DNA of 64,000 nt from Thalassovita litoralis. GTDB taxonomy: Bacteria > Pseudomonadota > Alphaproteobacteria > Rhodobacterales > Rhodobacteraceae. Positions 54,302-63,895 of this stretch are shown piece after piece (position 1 is the stretch's first letter; every line of letters starts with the position of its first letter). The position numbers were made by a program, and so were the translations under genes. The notes beneath the pieces are model-generated. The model saw only the letters and a program-made list of their open reading frames with translations, ran no database searches and had not been told where the DNA came from. The stretch lies in assembly GCF_900182725.1 (NCBI RefSeq), contig NZ_FXTO01000013.1:32190-96189 (forward strand). Direction: 5' to 3'.

Positions 54302-57300
54302 CCACAGCCCAGCAAAACTGGGGATCGCGGGCGGGCTGACGCGCGCCTTTATCAAATCCCCCCTGACACCGCTGTTCATCATTGCCGCGCTGGCGGTGGG
54401 GATCGTGGCACTGATCAGCCTCCCGCGCGAGGAAGAGCCGCAGATTTCCGTTCCACTGGTGGACATCCACATTCAGGCCCCCGGCCTGAAAGCCCCCGAT
54501 GCGGTGAAACTGGTCACAGAACCGATGGAAACCATCGTCAAGGGCATCAACGGGGTGGAACATGTGTATTCCCAGACCTCGGATGATTACGCGATGGTTA
54601 CGGCCCGCTTTATCGTCGGCACCTCGGCCGATGCGGCCATCCTGCGTGTGCATGATAAGGTTCGCGCCAATCTGGACCGGATGCCGGTTGGCATAGATGA
54701 GCCGCTGATCGTGGGGCGCGGGATTGATGACGTGGCGATTGTATCGCTGACCCTGTCGCCCAAACCCGGCTATGGGACCGTCACCGCCAACGACCTGACC
54801 CGCATCGCCCGCGAATTGCGCGCCGAAGTGGCGAAAATCGGCGATGTGGGCCTGTCCTACATCGTCGGCGAAGCGCCCGAGGCGATCCGGATCAACCCCG
54901 ATCCCGACCGGCTGGCGCTGTATGGCGTGACCCTGCAACAACTGGCGGGCAAGGTCCAAAGCGCCAACCGCTCCCTGAACACCGGGGCATTGCGGGACGG
55001 CGGCCAGATGATTGATCTGGTCGCAGGCGAAACCCTGACCAGCCCCGCCGAAATCGCCAGCCTTCTGCTGACCACCCGCGACGGGCGGCCTGTCTATGTG
55101 GGGGATGTGGCGGATGTGGAATTCGTATCCAACACCGCCGATCAGATCGTGGCGAATGTCACGAAAGACGGCGATCAGATCACCCGCACCCCCGCTGTCA
55201 CGCTGGCCGTCGCCAAACGCGCCGGGGCCAATGCCGTGGTCGTAGCCGAGGAAATCCTGCACAAGGTCCATCTGGCCGAGGGGCGGATCATCCCGGATTC
55301 CGTTGCCGTGGAAATCACCCGCGATTATGGCGAAACCGCCAATGAAAAAGCCAACGAACTGCTGTTCCATCTGGGGCTGGCGACCGTGTCCATCATCGGG
55401 CTGGTGCTGCTGGCGATTGGCTGGCGCGAATCCATCGTGGTTGCCATCGTGATCCCGGTGACGATCCTGCTGACGCTGTTTGCCGCGTGGATCATGGGCT
55501 ATACGCTGAACCGGGTGTCGCTGTTCGCGCTGATCTTTTCCATCGGGATTCTGGTGGATGACGCCATCGTGGTCATTGAAAACATCGCCCGCCACTGGGG
55601 CATGAAAGACGGGCGCGACCGCAAACAAGCTGCCATCGACGCCGTGGCCGAGGTGGGCAACCCCACCATCGTTGCCACGCTGACCGTGGTGGCCGCGCTG
55701 TTGCCGATGCTATTCGTATCCGGGCTGATGGGGCCGTATATGTCCCCCATCCCGTCGAACGCATCTGCGGCGATGATCTTTTCCTTCTTTGTCGCCGTGA
55801 TGATCACGCCTTGGCTGATGCTGAAAATCGCGGGTAAGGCCCCGCTGCACGGGCATGGCGACAGCGGCGGTGGACATGGGCATGACGGGGGTATTCTGGG
55901 CCGCATCTATGCCGCCATCGCCCGCCCGGTTCTGAAATCCAAGGGCATCAGCCTGGCCTTTCTGCTGATCACGGCGGCGCTGTCTTTTGGGTCGCTTGGG
56001 GCGCTTTACACCAAGGACGTGACGGTGAAGCTGCTGCCATTTGACAACAAATCAGAACTGGCCGTAGTCATCGACATGCCCGAGGGGTCCTCGGTCGAAG
56101 CCACCGATGCCGTGGCGCAGGCCGTCGCCCGCAAGGTGATGGACCTCCCCGAGGTGATTTCCGCCCAAACCCACGCCGGATCGGCAGCGCCGTTCAACTT
56201 CAACGGTCTGGTACGGCATTACTATATGCGCGAACGCCCCTATATGGGGGATGTGCAGATCAACCTGACACCGAAAACGGATCGGGATCGGTCCAGTCAC
56301 GATCTGGCGCTGATCATTCGTGACATGATCAGCGAACTGGATGTGCCTGCGGGAACCAGCATGAAAACGGTTGAACCTCCGCCCGGCCCGCCGGTGATTG
56401 CAACCCTGCTGGCCGAAGTCTACGGACCCACCCCCGAAGCACGGCGCGATGCGGCCACCAAAATCCGCAAAGCCTTTGAAAGCGTGCCGTATGTGGTGGA
56501 TGTGGATGACAGCTTTGGCATTCAGGCCCGCCGCCTGCGCGCCACGGTCAACACCGACAATCTGGAATTCTTTCAGGTTCAGGAAGCGGATGTATTCGAC
56601 ACGATTGCCATCCTGAATCATGGCGCCACTGTCGGATATTCCCACCGGGGCGAAGGCCGCCATCCGATCCCGATCACCGTGGAACGGCCCAAGGGCGAAC
56701 GGGTGATGGATGAAACATTCCTGACCACACCAATCCCGGCCAATGTCCTGCCCGGCGCGCGCGGCGTGGTGGAACTGGGTGACGTGATCGAGGTGAGCGA
56801 GGAAAAAGCCAGCTTCCCCATCTTCCGCCACAATGGCCGCTTTACCGAAATGGTGACGGCGGAATTGGCGGGCGATTTCGAAGCGCCGCTGTATGGCATG
56901 ATCGACGTGGCCGCCGCGCTGGACAACATGGACTGGGCCGAAGGCACCAAGCCCGAAGTCAGCTTCTACGGCCAACCCGAGGACGAAAGCAAAACCACCC
57001 TGCTGTGGGACGGTGAATGGGAAGTCACCTATGTCACCTTCCGCGACATGGGCGCGGCCTTTGGTGTGGCGCTGCTGGGGATTTACATCCTTGTGGTGGC
57101 CCAGTTTGGCAGCTTCCGCCTGCCGCTGGTGATCCTGACGCCGATCCCGCTGACCTTCCTTGGCATCATCTTTGGCCACTGGCTGTTCGGCGCGCCGTTT
57201 TCGGCCACGTCAATGATCGGGTTTATCGCGCTGGCGGGGATCATCGTGCGCAACTCGATCCTGCTGGTGGATTTCATCCGCCACGCCGACGAAAGCCGGG

Positions 57301-57506
57301 GCAAGGTGCAGGTGTTGATCGACGCGGGCGCAATCCGGTTCAAACCGATCCTGCTAACCGCCATCGCCGCCATGATCGGCGCGGTCGTGATCCTTGCTGA
57401 CCCGATTTTCCAAGGGCTGGCGATTTCACTTCTGTTTGGTCTGCTGACGTCAACCTTGCTGACGGTGCTGGTGATACCGGCGATTTACCGGGTATTCAAA
57501 ACCTGA
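54294..57506 (+). CDS. RND efflux permease (pump 2) with His-rich loop
   Basis: A 1070-residue RND pump. TM4 carries SIGILVDDAIVVIENIARHWG with both aspartates, and the second half has ALAGIIVRNSILLVDFIRHA. The first periplasmic segment opens LPREEEPQISVPLVDIHIQAPG. Between TM6 and TM7 (about residues 517-533) lies an unusual LHGHGDSGGGHGHDGG stretch with four histidines, which may bind metal. The pump family (HAE1-type) is clear; the substrate is not. ATG 54294 overlaps the adaptor stop. A terminator follows. Confidence 0.93.
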   Translation: MSNHSPAKLGIAGGLTRAFIKSPLTPLFIIAALAVGIVALISLPREEEPQISVPLVDIHIQAPGLKAPDAVKLVTEPMETIVKGINGVEHVYSQTSDDYAMVTARFIVGTSADAAILRVHDKVRANLDRMPVGIDEPLIVGRGIDDVAIVSLTLSPKPGYGTVTANDLTRIARELRAEVAKIGDVGLSYIVGEAPEAIRINPDPDRLALYGVTLQQLAGKVQSANRSLNTGALRDGGQMIDLVAGETLTSPAEIASLLLTTRDGRPVYVGDVADVEFVSNTADQIVANVTKDGDQITRTPAVTLAVAKRAGANAVVVAEEILHKVHLAEGRIIPDSVAVEITRDYGETANEKANELLFHLGLATVSIIGLVLLAIGWRESIVVAIVIPVTILLTLFAAWIMGYTLNRVSLFALIFSIGILVDDAIVVIENIARHWGMKDGRDRKQAAIDAVAEVGNPTIVATLTVVAALLPMLFVSGLMGPYMSPIPSNASAAMIFSFFVAVMITPWLMLKIAGKAPLHGHGDSGGGHGHDGGILGRIYAAIARPVLKSKGISLAFLLITAALSFGSLGALYTKDVTVKLLPFDNKSELAVVIDMPEGSSVEATDAVAQAVARKVMDLPEVISAQTHAGSAAPFNFNGLVRHYYMRERPYMGDVQINLTPKTDRDRSSHDLALIIRDMISELDVPAGTSMKTVEPPPGPPVIATLLAEVYGPTPEARRDAATKIRKAFESVPYVVDVDDSFGIQARRLRATVNTDNLEFFQVQEADVFDTIAILNHGATVGYSHRGEGRHPIPITVERPKGERVMDETFLTTPIPANVLPGARGVVELGDVIEVSEEKASFPIFRHNGRFTEMVTAELAGDFEAPLYGMIDVAAALDNMDWAEGTKPEVSFYGQPEDESKTTLLWDGEWEVTYVTFRDMGAAFGVALLGIYILVVAQFGSFRLPLVILTPIPLTFLGIIFGHWLFGAPFSATSMIGFIALAGIIVRNSILLVDFIRHADESRGKVQVLIDAGAIRFKPILLTAIAAMIGAVVILADPIFQGLAISLLFGLLTSTLLTVLVIPAIYRVFKT

Positions 57507-57527
57507 CAGCCCGCCACCTGAAACGCG

Positions 57528-57554
57528 AAAGGCACCCTGCGGGGTGCCTTTTTT
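57528..57554 (+). terminator. Terminator after RND pump 2
   Basis: AAAGGCACCC (57528-57537), loop TGCG, GGGTGCCTTT (57542-57551) and a T-run form a perfect 10-bp intrinsic terminator. Confidence 0.9.
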
Positions 57555-57577
57555 ATGTGCCGCCGCTGCGTCGGGAC

Positions 57578-57690
57578 ATGAGTATTTTTGGTAAGATGAA
57601 TTCAAGGCGCAGCCCCCTACCCCACGCGTTAACCTTAACCGACGGTCATGTTAACGCGGCCCGCCTGTTTCATCTTGCTACAAATACTCG
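57578..57690. repeat. Inverted pair of REP-like half elements
   Basis: GAGTATTTTTGGTAAGATGA (57580-57599) and TCATCTTGCTACAAATACTC (57670-57689) are near-perfect reverse complements (about 18 of 21 bases over the full arms), about 70 bases apart. The spacer between them holds no gene. Like the element at 11950-12065, it lies between two convergent genes. Confidence 0.6.
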
Positions 57691-57727
57691 AAATCCTGCC
57701 TGCGCCACGAACGCAGGGGCCAGCGGT

Positions 57728-58396
57728 TCAATCCACGCTGAGCGCCAGAACCTGACTGATCTGCGTCATGGGGCGACCGCTTTGGGCGTGCCACTGGTTG
57801 AACGCGTCCTGCACCGCTGCCAAAGCGGTTTTGGAACTGGGCGTTTTATCGATCACGCCTTCTTCGATCAACCGTTTGACCACATCCTTGGACAGTACAT
57901 ACGCATCCCAGCCCATCGCCCGCAGCACGCGCTGCGCCGTGTTGCCGCCCAGATGCGCCCCGCGTTTACCCAGCAGCGCCACCAGATCAACCTGTTCGGT
58001 CACGGGCCAATGCGCCAGATAGCCGCTGACATCGCTGGTTTCGGCCTGCAAATCCCGCAGCATCCGCGCGTTGGTGATGACTGATTGCACCTTGGCCCCG
58101 TTGCGGACGATCCTTTGGTCTGCCAGCAGCTGGTCCAGATCTTCGTCATGGTAAAACGCCACGCGATCCACATCGAACCCGTCAAAGGCCGCCTGAAAGC
58201 CGGGCCATTTCGCCTCGATCACTTTCCAGCTAAACCCGGCCTGAAACACCGCGCGGGCCATTTCCTGCAACCAGTCTGCGGCCGGTCGCGCGGCCAGTTC
58301 CCCGACCGGCCGGGGGTGCTTCAGCATCCCCTCCAGCGTTGCGGTGCCGCCTTTGCGCTTTGCTGCAAGGGCGAAAATATCGTCAAAACTGCGCAT
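57728..58396 (-). CDS. DNA-3-methyladenine glycosylase I family protein
   Basis: A 222-residue protein of the Tag/HhH glycosylase family. Features are MARAVFQAGFSWKVIEAKWPGFQAAF (the Tag-type FQxGFSWxxIxxKW motif), VRNGAKVQSVITNARMLRDL and the helix-hairpin-helix-like LLGKRGAHLGGNTAQRVLRAMGWDAYVL. It should excise 3-methyladenine from DNA in base-excision repair; this reading depends on the family. ATG 58396 is the only plausible start. It is followed 3' by the inverted element that separates it from the RND permease. Confidence 0.82.
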   Translation of the reverse strand: MRSFDDIFALAAKRKGGTATLEGMLKHPRPVGELAARPAADWLQEMARAVFQAGFSWKVIEAKWPGFQAAFDGFDVDRVAFYHDEDLDQLLADQRIVRNGAKVQSVITNARMLRDLQAETSDVSGYLAHWPVTEQVDLVALLGKRGAHLGGNTAQRVLRAMGWDAYVLSKDVVKRLIEEGVIDKTPSSKTALAAVQDAFNQWHAQSGRPMTQISQVLALSVD

Positions 58397-58459
58397 CTGA
58401 TCCCCCGTAAAACCGAAGCTCAGGATGCGCCAGCCCGGCCCATTCTGCCAAGTGCTATT

Positions 58460-59047
58460 TCAGCCAAAATCCCGCAGCCGCGCCACATACCGGGCCAGCG
58501 TGTCGATTTCCAGATTGATCCGATCACCCAGTGCCACCCCGCCCCAAGTGGTCATTTCCTTGGTATGCGGAATGAAATTGATGCCGAAATCGCATCCATT
58601 CACCTCGTTCACCGTCAGCGATGTGCCGTTCAGCGCAACCGATCCCTTGGGCGCGATAAACCGGGCCAATGCTTCGGGCGCGCGCAGGGTGACGCGGGTG
58701 CTATCGCCTTCGTCACGGATGTCCACGACCTGCGCCACACCATCGACATGACCAGACACGATATGCCCGCCCAGTTCATCCCCAACCTTCAGCGCCCGTT
58801 CCAGATTGACCCGGCGGCCCACCGCCCAATCGCCCAGATTGGTCTTGGATACGGTTTCCGCAGAAATTTCCACGTCATACCAATCAGCGCCTTTTTCGAT
58901 CACGGTCAGGCACACGCCATCGCTGGCAATCGACGCCCCCAGATCGACGCCGTTCATATCATACCGCGTCCCGATCCGCGCCCGCAGATCGCCGCGTTGT
59001 TCCAGTTCCAGAACTTCGCCAATATCGGTGATGATGCCGGTAAACAT
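58460..59047 (-). CDS. ribE: Riboflavin synthase
   Basis: A 195-residue enzyme that dismutates two 6,7-dimethyl-8-ribityllumazine molecules to riboflavin. It has the two lumazine-binding domains of the family: MFTGIITDIGEVLELEQRGD with SIASDGVCLTV, then GHIVSGHVDGVAQVVDI with SVALNGTSLTVNEV. The start ATG 59047 (MFTGIITDIG) is the canonical N-terminus; the longer frame to 59077 is not. It lies 63 bases upstream of the glycosylase gene on the same strand. ribBA, ribD and ribH are elsewhere. Confidence 0.96.
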   Translation of the reverse strand: MFTGIITDIGEVLELEQRGDLRARIGTRYDMNGVDLGASIASDGVCLTVIEKGADWYDVEISAETVSKTNLGDWAVGRRVNLERALKVGDELGGHIVSGHVDGVAQVVDIRDEGDSTRVTLRAPEALARFIAPKGSVALNGTSLTVNEVNGCDFGINFIPHTKEMTTWGGVALGDRINLEIDTLARYVARLRDFG

Positions 59048-59187
59048 GTGCCGCCCCCTAATCAAAGCTGTTGCCAATCCCTAGCCCCCCGACACCAAAC
59101 TGGCAAGGGCAGGTCCAAAGGGACTTATTTTTGCCCAGCTTTCCGGCTAAGCACGTTGTCACAAATCGAGCGTAACAAGTAAAAAAC

Positions 59188-60480
59188 ATGCAAGGCGAAA
59201 CCACTCATAACCGGGTCTTTCTGTTCCTTCAGGGACCGCATGGACCGTTTTTTTACCAGTTGGGGCAAATGCTGCAACGGGCCGGGGCCGCCGTTTGGCG
59301 CGTGGGGTTCAACGCCGGGGACCGCGCGTTCTGGTTCGGCGGTCAGGGCTATATCCCCTATGATGGCACCCCCGAAGATTGGCCGGATCGGTTTGCCCAA
59401 CTGATCGCGGAAAAACACGTCACTGATATCGTTCTGTACGGCGACACACGCGCTATCCACGCGCAGGCCGTGGCCTATGCCCGTGAAAACAACATCACCG
59501 TCCATGTTTTCGAAGAAGGCTATCTGCGCCCCTTCTGGGTCACTTATGAACGCGGCGGCACCAACGGCCATTCCCGCCTGATGGACATGAGCGTGGATGA
59601 CATGCGGTCTGCGCTGGAACAATACGACCCCGACACCCCGATGCCCCCGGCCCGCTGGGGGGATATGCGGCAGCATGTGTTTTACGGGGCGCTGTACCAT
59701 TGGTTCGTCATGTTCCGAAACGGGGATTACCCACGGTTTCGCACCCACCGGGATTTATCGGTTCGGCGTGAATTTCAGCTTTACCTGAAACGTCTGCTCT
59801 TGATGCCCGCGCAAGCGGTAGAACGCGGGCTGGCGACGCTGCGCATCCGCAACGGCGGCTTTCCCTATCATCTGGTGTTGCTGCAACTGGAACATGACAG
59901 TTCCTTTCAGATGCATTCGCCATTCAACACGATGACCGAATTTCTGGAACTGGTGCTGCGTGGCTTTGCCGAAGGGGCACCGCGCCATCATCATCTGGTG
60001 ATCAAGGCGCATCCGCTGGAAAATGGCCAATACCCGCTGCACCGCGAAATCCGCCGCGTCGCCCGCGATTTGGGCGTGAATGACCGGGTGCATTTCGTGC
60101 GCGGGGGGAAACTGGCCCGTTTGCTGAACGACGCCCGCAGCGCCGTAACGGTCAACTCCACCGCCGCGCAACAGGTGCTGTGGCGTGGCATTCCCCTAAA
60201 GGCGTTCGGGGCTGCGGTTTATGACAAGCCAGAATTTGTATCCACGCAACCGCTGCCGGAATTTTTCGCCCGCGCCAGCCGCCCCGATCTGTCAGCCTAC
60301 CGCGATTATCGCCGGTATTTGCTGGAAACCAGTCAGATCGCCGGGGGCTTTTATTCCGCCCGCGCCCGCCGCCAGTTGCTGCGGCAGGTGGTCGATATGA
60401 TGCTGGCGCCGGAAGATCCCTATGACGCGCTAAAGGCGGGAACAGCGGCCCCAAGGCAACAGTTGCGTCTCGTAAGGTAA
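59188..60480 (+). CDS. kpsS: Capsule polysaccharide biosynthesis protein, KpsS-like
   Basis: A 430-residue cytosolic glycosyltransferase-like protein. NRVFLFLQGPHGPFFYQLGQ near the start, DIVLYGDTRAIHAQAV, VFEEGYLRPFWVTYERGG and LVIKAHPLENGQYPLHREI are KpsS/LipB-type signatures. KpsS adds the first Kdo of the poly-Kdo linker onto phosphatidylglycerol, on which group 2-like capsules are built. The ribosome site before ATG 59188 is weak. It is divergent from ribE and starts the capsule block. No membrane transport genes (kpsM, kpsT, kpsE) are in the window. Confidence 0.88.
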   Translation: MQGETTHNRVFLFLQGPHGPFFYQLGQMLQRAGAAVWRVGFNAGDRAFWFGGQGYIPYDGTPEDWPDRFAQLIAEKHVTDIVLYGDTRAIHAQAVAYARENNITVHVFEEGYLRPFWVTYERGGTNGHSRLMDMSVDDMRSALEQYDPDTPMPPARWGDMRQHVFYGALYHWFVMFRNGDYPRFRTHRDLSVRREFQLYLKRLLLMPAQAVERGLATLRIRNGGFPYHLVLLQLEHDSSFQMHSPFNTMTEFLELVLRGFAEGAPRHHHLVIKAHPLENGQYPLHREIRRVARDLGVNDRVHFVRGGKLARLLNDARSAVTVNSTAAQQVLWRGIPLKAFGAAVYDKPEFVSTQPLPEFFARASRPDLSAYRDYRRYLLETSQIAGGFYSARARRQLLRQVVDMMLAPEDPYDALKAGTAAPRQQLRLVR

Positions 60481-60572
60481 AAGACACAACCTGTAGCGCT
60501 GGATTTTTCTGTCCAATTCCGGTAGGTTGACCACAATAATTGAGGCAAAAATCAGGTCGAGGAGACCAAGCA

Positions 60573-61709
60573 GTGAATTCCCATGCGACTCGCCGGGCGA
60601 AATCTGTCGCCCTTTTGGCTATTGTGGCTGTGGTGGCCGCCTGCGGCCTGCCGCGCTCTGGCCCCACCAAACGCGAAATTTATGCCGGTTCTGTTCAACG
60701 CGAAGGGGACGCCTTTGTTGTTGCGGTGAATGATCGGGTGACACGGGCAACATCGGTCGTACCTGCACTTGGGTTTTCCGACAGCTTCACCCGCGCCGGG
60801 CAACTGGGATCGGATATTATCCGCCCCGGTGACACGCTGGGCCTGACCATCTGGGAAAACGTCGAAGACGGATTGTTGGCCGGGGCCGCCGCCAATTCCA
60901 CCTCGCTAGAAGAGGTGCAGGTGGACGGATCGGGGTTTATCTTCGTTCCCTATGCCGGGCGCATTCGTGCAGCGGGTAATTCACCCGAAGCCCTGCGCCG
61001 CATCATCACCAAAAAGCTGGAAGACCAGACACCCGACCCACAGGTTCAGGTGCGCCGCATGGCAGGGGATGGGGCGACCGTATCTTTGGTCGGCTCTATC
61101 GGCTCGCAGGGGGTGTTTGCCATCGAACGCCCCACCCGGACGCTGGCCACGATGCTGGCCCGCGCGGGCGGTGTGACGATTGAACCCGATATTGCCCAGA
61201 TCACCGTTATTCGTGGCAACACGCGTGGCCGGATCTGGCTTCAGGATTTGTATGAACACCCCGAACTGGATATCGCGCTGCGCGGCGGCGATCGTATTCT
61301 GGTCGAGGGCGACACCCGTTCCTTTACCGCGCTTGGGGCCACCGGATCGCAAAGCCGTGTGAATTTCGAAAGCCAATCCTTGTCCGCAATCGAAGCCATC
61401 GCACAGGTTGGCGGGCTGGTTCCGACCGCATCGGACCCGACCGGGGTTTTCGTGTTCCGCAATGAACCCGCAGAAATCACCAATCAGGTGTTGGGCCGGA
61501 ACGATCTGGTTGGGGAACAGCGCGTGGTCTATGTGCTGGACCTGACCAAACCCAATGGCATGTTCATGGCCCGCGATTTCGCGGTACGTGATGGCGATAC
61601 GCTATACGTCACCGAAGCGCCGTTTACGCAATGGGACAAAACGATTGCCGCCACATTCGGATCGCTGAATACCGTGGGGTCAATTCAGTCTTTGGGGTCC
61701 GGGGGCTAA
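60573..61709 (+). CDS. Polysaccharide export lipoprotein (Wza/KpsD-like)
   Basis: A 378-residue outer-membrane export protein. A lipoprotein signal (SVALLAIVAVVAACG, lipobox VAAC) is followed by a Poly_export domain (IRPGDTLGLTIWENVEDGLL; VDGSGFIFVPYAGRIRAAG) and SLBB-type domains (SIGSQGVFAIERPTRTLATM; AIEAIAQVGGLVPTASDPTG). It forms the channel by which capsule chains cross the outer membrane. GTG 60573 is chosen because CGAGGAGA precedes it; the ATG at 60540 puts a charged leader before the signal. It is between the KpsS-like and KpsC-like genes. Confidence 0.88.
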   Translation: MNSHATRRAKSVALLAIVAVVAACGLPRSGPTKREIYAGSVQREGDAFVVAVNDRVTRATSVVPALGFSDSFTRAGQLGSDIIRPGDTLGLTIWENVEDGLLAGAAANSTSLEEVQVDGSGFIFVPYAGRIRAAGNSPEALRRIITKKLEDQTPDPQVQVRRMAGDGATVSLVGSIGSQGVFAIERPTRTLATMLARAGGVTIEPDIAQITVIRGNTRGRIWLQDLYEHPELDIALRGGDRILVEGDTRSFTALGATGSQSRVNFESQSLSAIEAIAQVGGLVPTASDPTGVFVFRNEPAEITNQVLGRNDLVGEQRVVYVLDLTKPNGMFMARDFAVRDGDTLYVTEAPFTQWDKTIAATFGSLNTVGSIQSLGSGG

Positions 61710-61717
61710 GGCTCTTG

Positions 61718-63724
61718 GTGCCAACCCAGCCGATTGCACAAACAGCCGCCGCGCCCAAAACGGCGCGGCGGCTTGCCTATTTCAACGCCGGGTTCCTGAC
61801 CCAATCGCGTATTCGCCGTATATTGTCCTTGGCTGGGTACGAGCTGCACCTGTTCAAACCCGGCGCGAACGATCTGATCGGTGTTTGGGGTCACACCAAA
61901 TACGCCGCGCGGGGCGAAGCCGTCGCCCATGAAACCGGCGCGGAAATCGTGCGGATCGAAGATGCGTTTTTACGCTCGTTGCATCCCGGTCGCGCGGGGG
62001 AACCACCCATCGGGCTGTTGATCGACCGCAAGGGAATGCACTACGACCCGGCCCAGCCATCGGAACTGGAACACCTGCTGGCCACCGATCCGCTGGACGA
62101 CGCCCATCTGCTGAACCGCGCCCGCGCCTGTATCGAACGCCTGCGCGAAGCAGACCTGACCAAATATTCCGCCCACGCCCCCGATGCCCCCCTGCCCGAT
62201 CCCGGCTATGTTTTGGTCGTAGACCAGACCAAGGGCGATGCCAGCGTGACCAAGGGCGGCGCAGATGCCAACGCCTTTCGCGAAATGCTGTACTACGCGC
62301 AAGAACAAAACCCCGGCGCGCGGATCGTCATCAAAACCCACCCCGAAACCACCCAAGGCTTTCGCCCCGGCTATTTCACGGAATCCGACATTGGTCCCCA
62401 TATTGAAATTTGCGACAGCCCCGTTAGCCCGTGGGCATTGCTGAACGGCGCAACCGCTGTTTATACCGTGTCGTCCCAACTGGGGTTCGAGGCGATTTTG
62501 GCGGGCCACCGCCCCCACGTCTTTGGCCGCCCTTTCTATGCCGGTTGGGGGCTGACGCAGGATTTCCACCACATCCCCCGCAGAAACCGCCCGCTGACTC
62601 GCGCCCAGCTTTTTGCCGCCGCGATGATCCTGTATCCGGTCTGGTACGATCCCTACCGGGATTGCCTGTGTGAACTGGAAGATGTCATCGACGGGCTGGA
62701 GGCCCGCACCCGCGCATGGCGCGAAGATCGTCAGGGCTGGCAGGCCGCCGGGATGCGCCTGTGGAAACGTAAACCGCTGAACGGCTTTTTCGGGTCGGTC
62801 AGGGCCATGCGGTTTTCCGATGCCCCCCCAAAAGACGGGCGCAAACACATGGTCTGGGCCGGAAAATCCGATCTGGCCCCCGCCGCGATCCGTATCGAGG
62901 ACGGGTTCTTACGCTCCCGTGGCTTGGGGGCGGACCTGGTTCCGCCGCTCAGTCTGGTCTGCGACGATCTGGGCATTTACTATGATCCAAGCCGCGAAAG
63001 CCGCCTTGACCGCCTGATTGCCAGCCGCGCCACGCTGCGCGGGGATCAGGCGGATCGCGTCCGTGATCTGATTGAAACCATCACCGCACGCGGCCTCAGT
63101 AAATATAATCTTGGGGGCGACATGCCTCCGTTACCCTCGGGTCGGCGCATTCTGGTCCCCGGACAGGTCGAAGATGACGCCTCGATCCGGCTGGGCGCGG
63201 GGACAATCCGCACCAATCGCGCCCTGCTAGAGGCTGCCCGCGCGGCCAATCCCGACGCCGTGATCCTGTACAAACCCCACCCCGATGTCGAAGCAGGCCT
63301 GCGCCCCGGTGCCTGCGATGCCAACGATCTGGCCGATATAATCCTGCCGCATACCGACCCCACGGCGCTGCTGTCACAGGTGGACGAAGTCTGGACCATA
63401 ACTTCGACCCTTGGATTCGAGGCGCTTTTGCGCGGGGTAAAAGTAACAACGCTCGGCGCGCCCTTTTACGCCGGATGGGGGCTGACGCGCGATCTGGGGC
63501 CGGTTCCGCCCCATCGTCAGGTTCACGTCCCTCTCGAAGGCTTGGTTCACGCCGCTCTGGTCGATTATCCGCGCTATCACGATCCGGTCACAAACCTGCC
63601 CTGCCCGGTCGAGGTGATCGTGGACCGCCTGTCCGGCGATACCCCCCTGCCCCAAAGCCCCGCATTGCGCGGCTTGGCCAAACTACAAGGACTGTTCGCC
63701 GGTTGCGCCCATTTGTGGCGATAA
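61718..63724 (+). CDS. kpsC: Capsule polysaccharide biosynthesis protein, KpsC-like
   Basis: A 668-residue dual glycosyltransferase with a visible internal duplication. The first module has VRIEDAFLRSLHPG (about residue 77) and GRPFYAGWGLTQDF (about 270). The second has IRIEDGFLRSRGLG (about 390) and GAPFYAGWGLTRDLG (about 580). KpsC alternates beta-Kdo linkages to extend the lipid-linked Kdo primer. GTG 61718, or TTG 61715, with AAGG upstream gives family length; the longer ATG frame from 61631 overlaps the export gene. It starts eight bases after that gene. An IS lies within 190 bases after it. Confidence 0.88.
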   Translation: MPTQPIAQTAAAPKTARRLAYFNAGFLTQSRIRRILSLAGYELHLFKPGANDLIGVWGHTKYAARGEAVAHETGAEIVRIEDAFLRSLHPGRAGEPPIGLLIDRKGMHYDPAQPSELEHLLATDPLDDAHLLNRARACIERLREADLTKYSAHAPDAPLPDPGYVLVVDQTKGDASVTKGGADANAFREMLYYAQEQNPGARIVIKTHPETTQGFRPGYFTESDIGPHIEICDSPVSPWALLNGATAVYTVSSQLGFEAILAGHRPHVFGRPFYAGWGLTQDFHHIPRRNRPLTRAQLFAAAMILYPVWYDPYRDCLCELEDVIDGLEARTRAWREDRQGWQAAGMRLWKRKPLNGFFGSVRAMRFSDAPPKDGRKHMVWAGKSDLAPAAIRIEDGFLRSRGLGADLVPPLSLVCDDLGIYYDPSRESRLDRLIASRATLRGDQADRVRDLIETITARGLSKYNLGGDMPPLPSGRRILVPGQVEDDASIRLGAGTIRTNRALLEAARAANPDAVILYKPHPDVEAGLRPGACDANDLADIILPHTDPTALLSQVDEVWTITSTLGFEALLRGVKVTTLGAPFYAGWGLTRDLGPVPPHRQVHVPLEGLVHAALVDYPRYHDPVTNLPCPVEVIVDRLSGDTPLPQSPALRGLAKLQGLFAGCAHLWR

Positions 63725-63820
63725 CACATCCCGCAAGAACAGCCGCGATTGCCCAGCTCCGCCGCCGGGATCGGCATTTGAAACAGATCGGCGGTTCAGA
63801 ATTCAAGGCCCAGCCGCACC

Positions 63821-63844
63821 CTGCCAAATGCTCTGCCAAATGCT
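63821..63844. repeat. 12-bp tandem repeat near the IS end
   Basis: CTGCCAAATGCT occurs twice in tandem (63821-63832, 63833-63844), followed by a degenerate CTGCCGATG. It lies in the gap between kpsC and the transposase. Confidence 0.7.
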
Positions 63845-63895
63845 CTGCCGATGGCCCGCCAATGGCTGTGAAATCCATTTCCCCATGCTATAGGC

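Noticed and set aside
54024..55628. 534-residue minus-strand frame across RND adaptor 2 and permease 2
   Set aside because: Antisense frame over two confidently identified genes; translation is His/Gln/Asp-rich, unlike any membrane or globular protein.
63588..63878. 96-residue minus-strand frame after kpsC
   Set aside because: Begins in intergenic DNA, overlaps the kpsC 3' end, and includes the 12-bp tandem repeat (AEHLAEHLA). No ribosome site or family resemblance.
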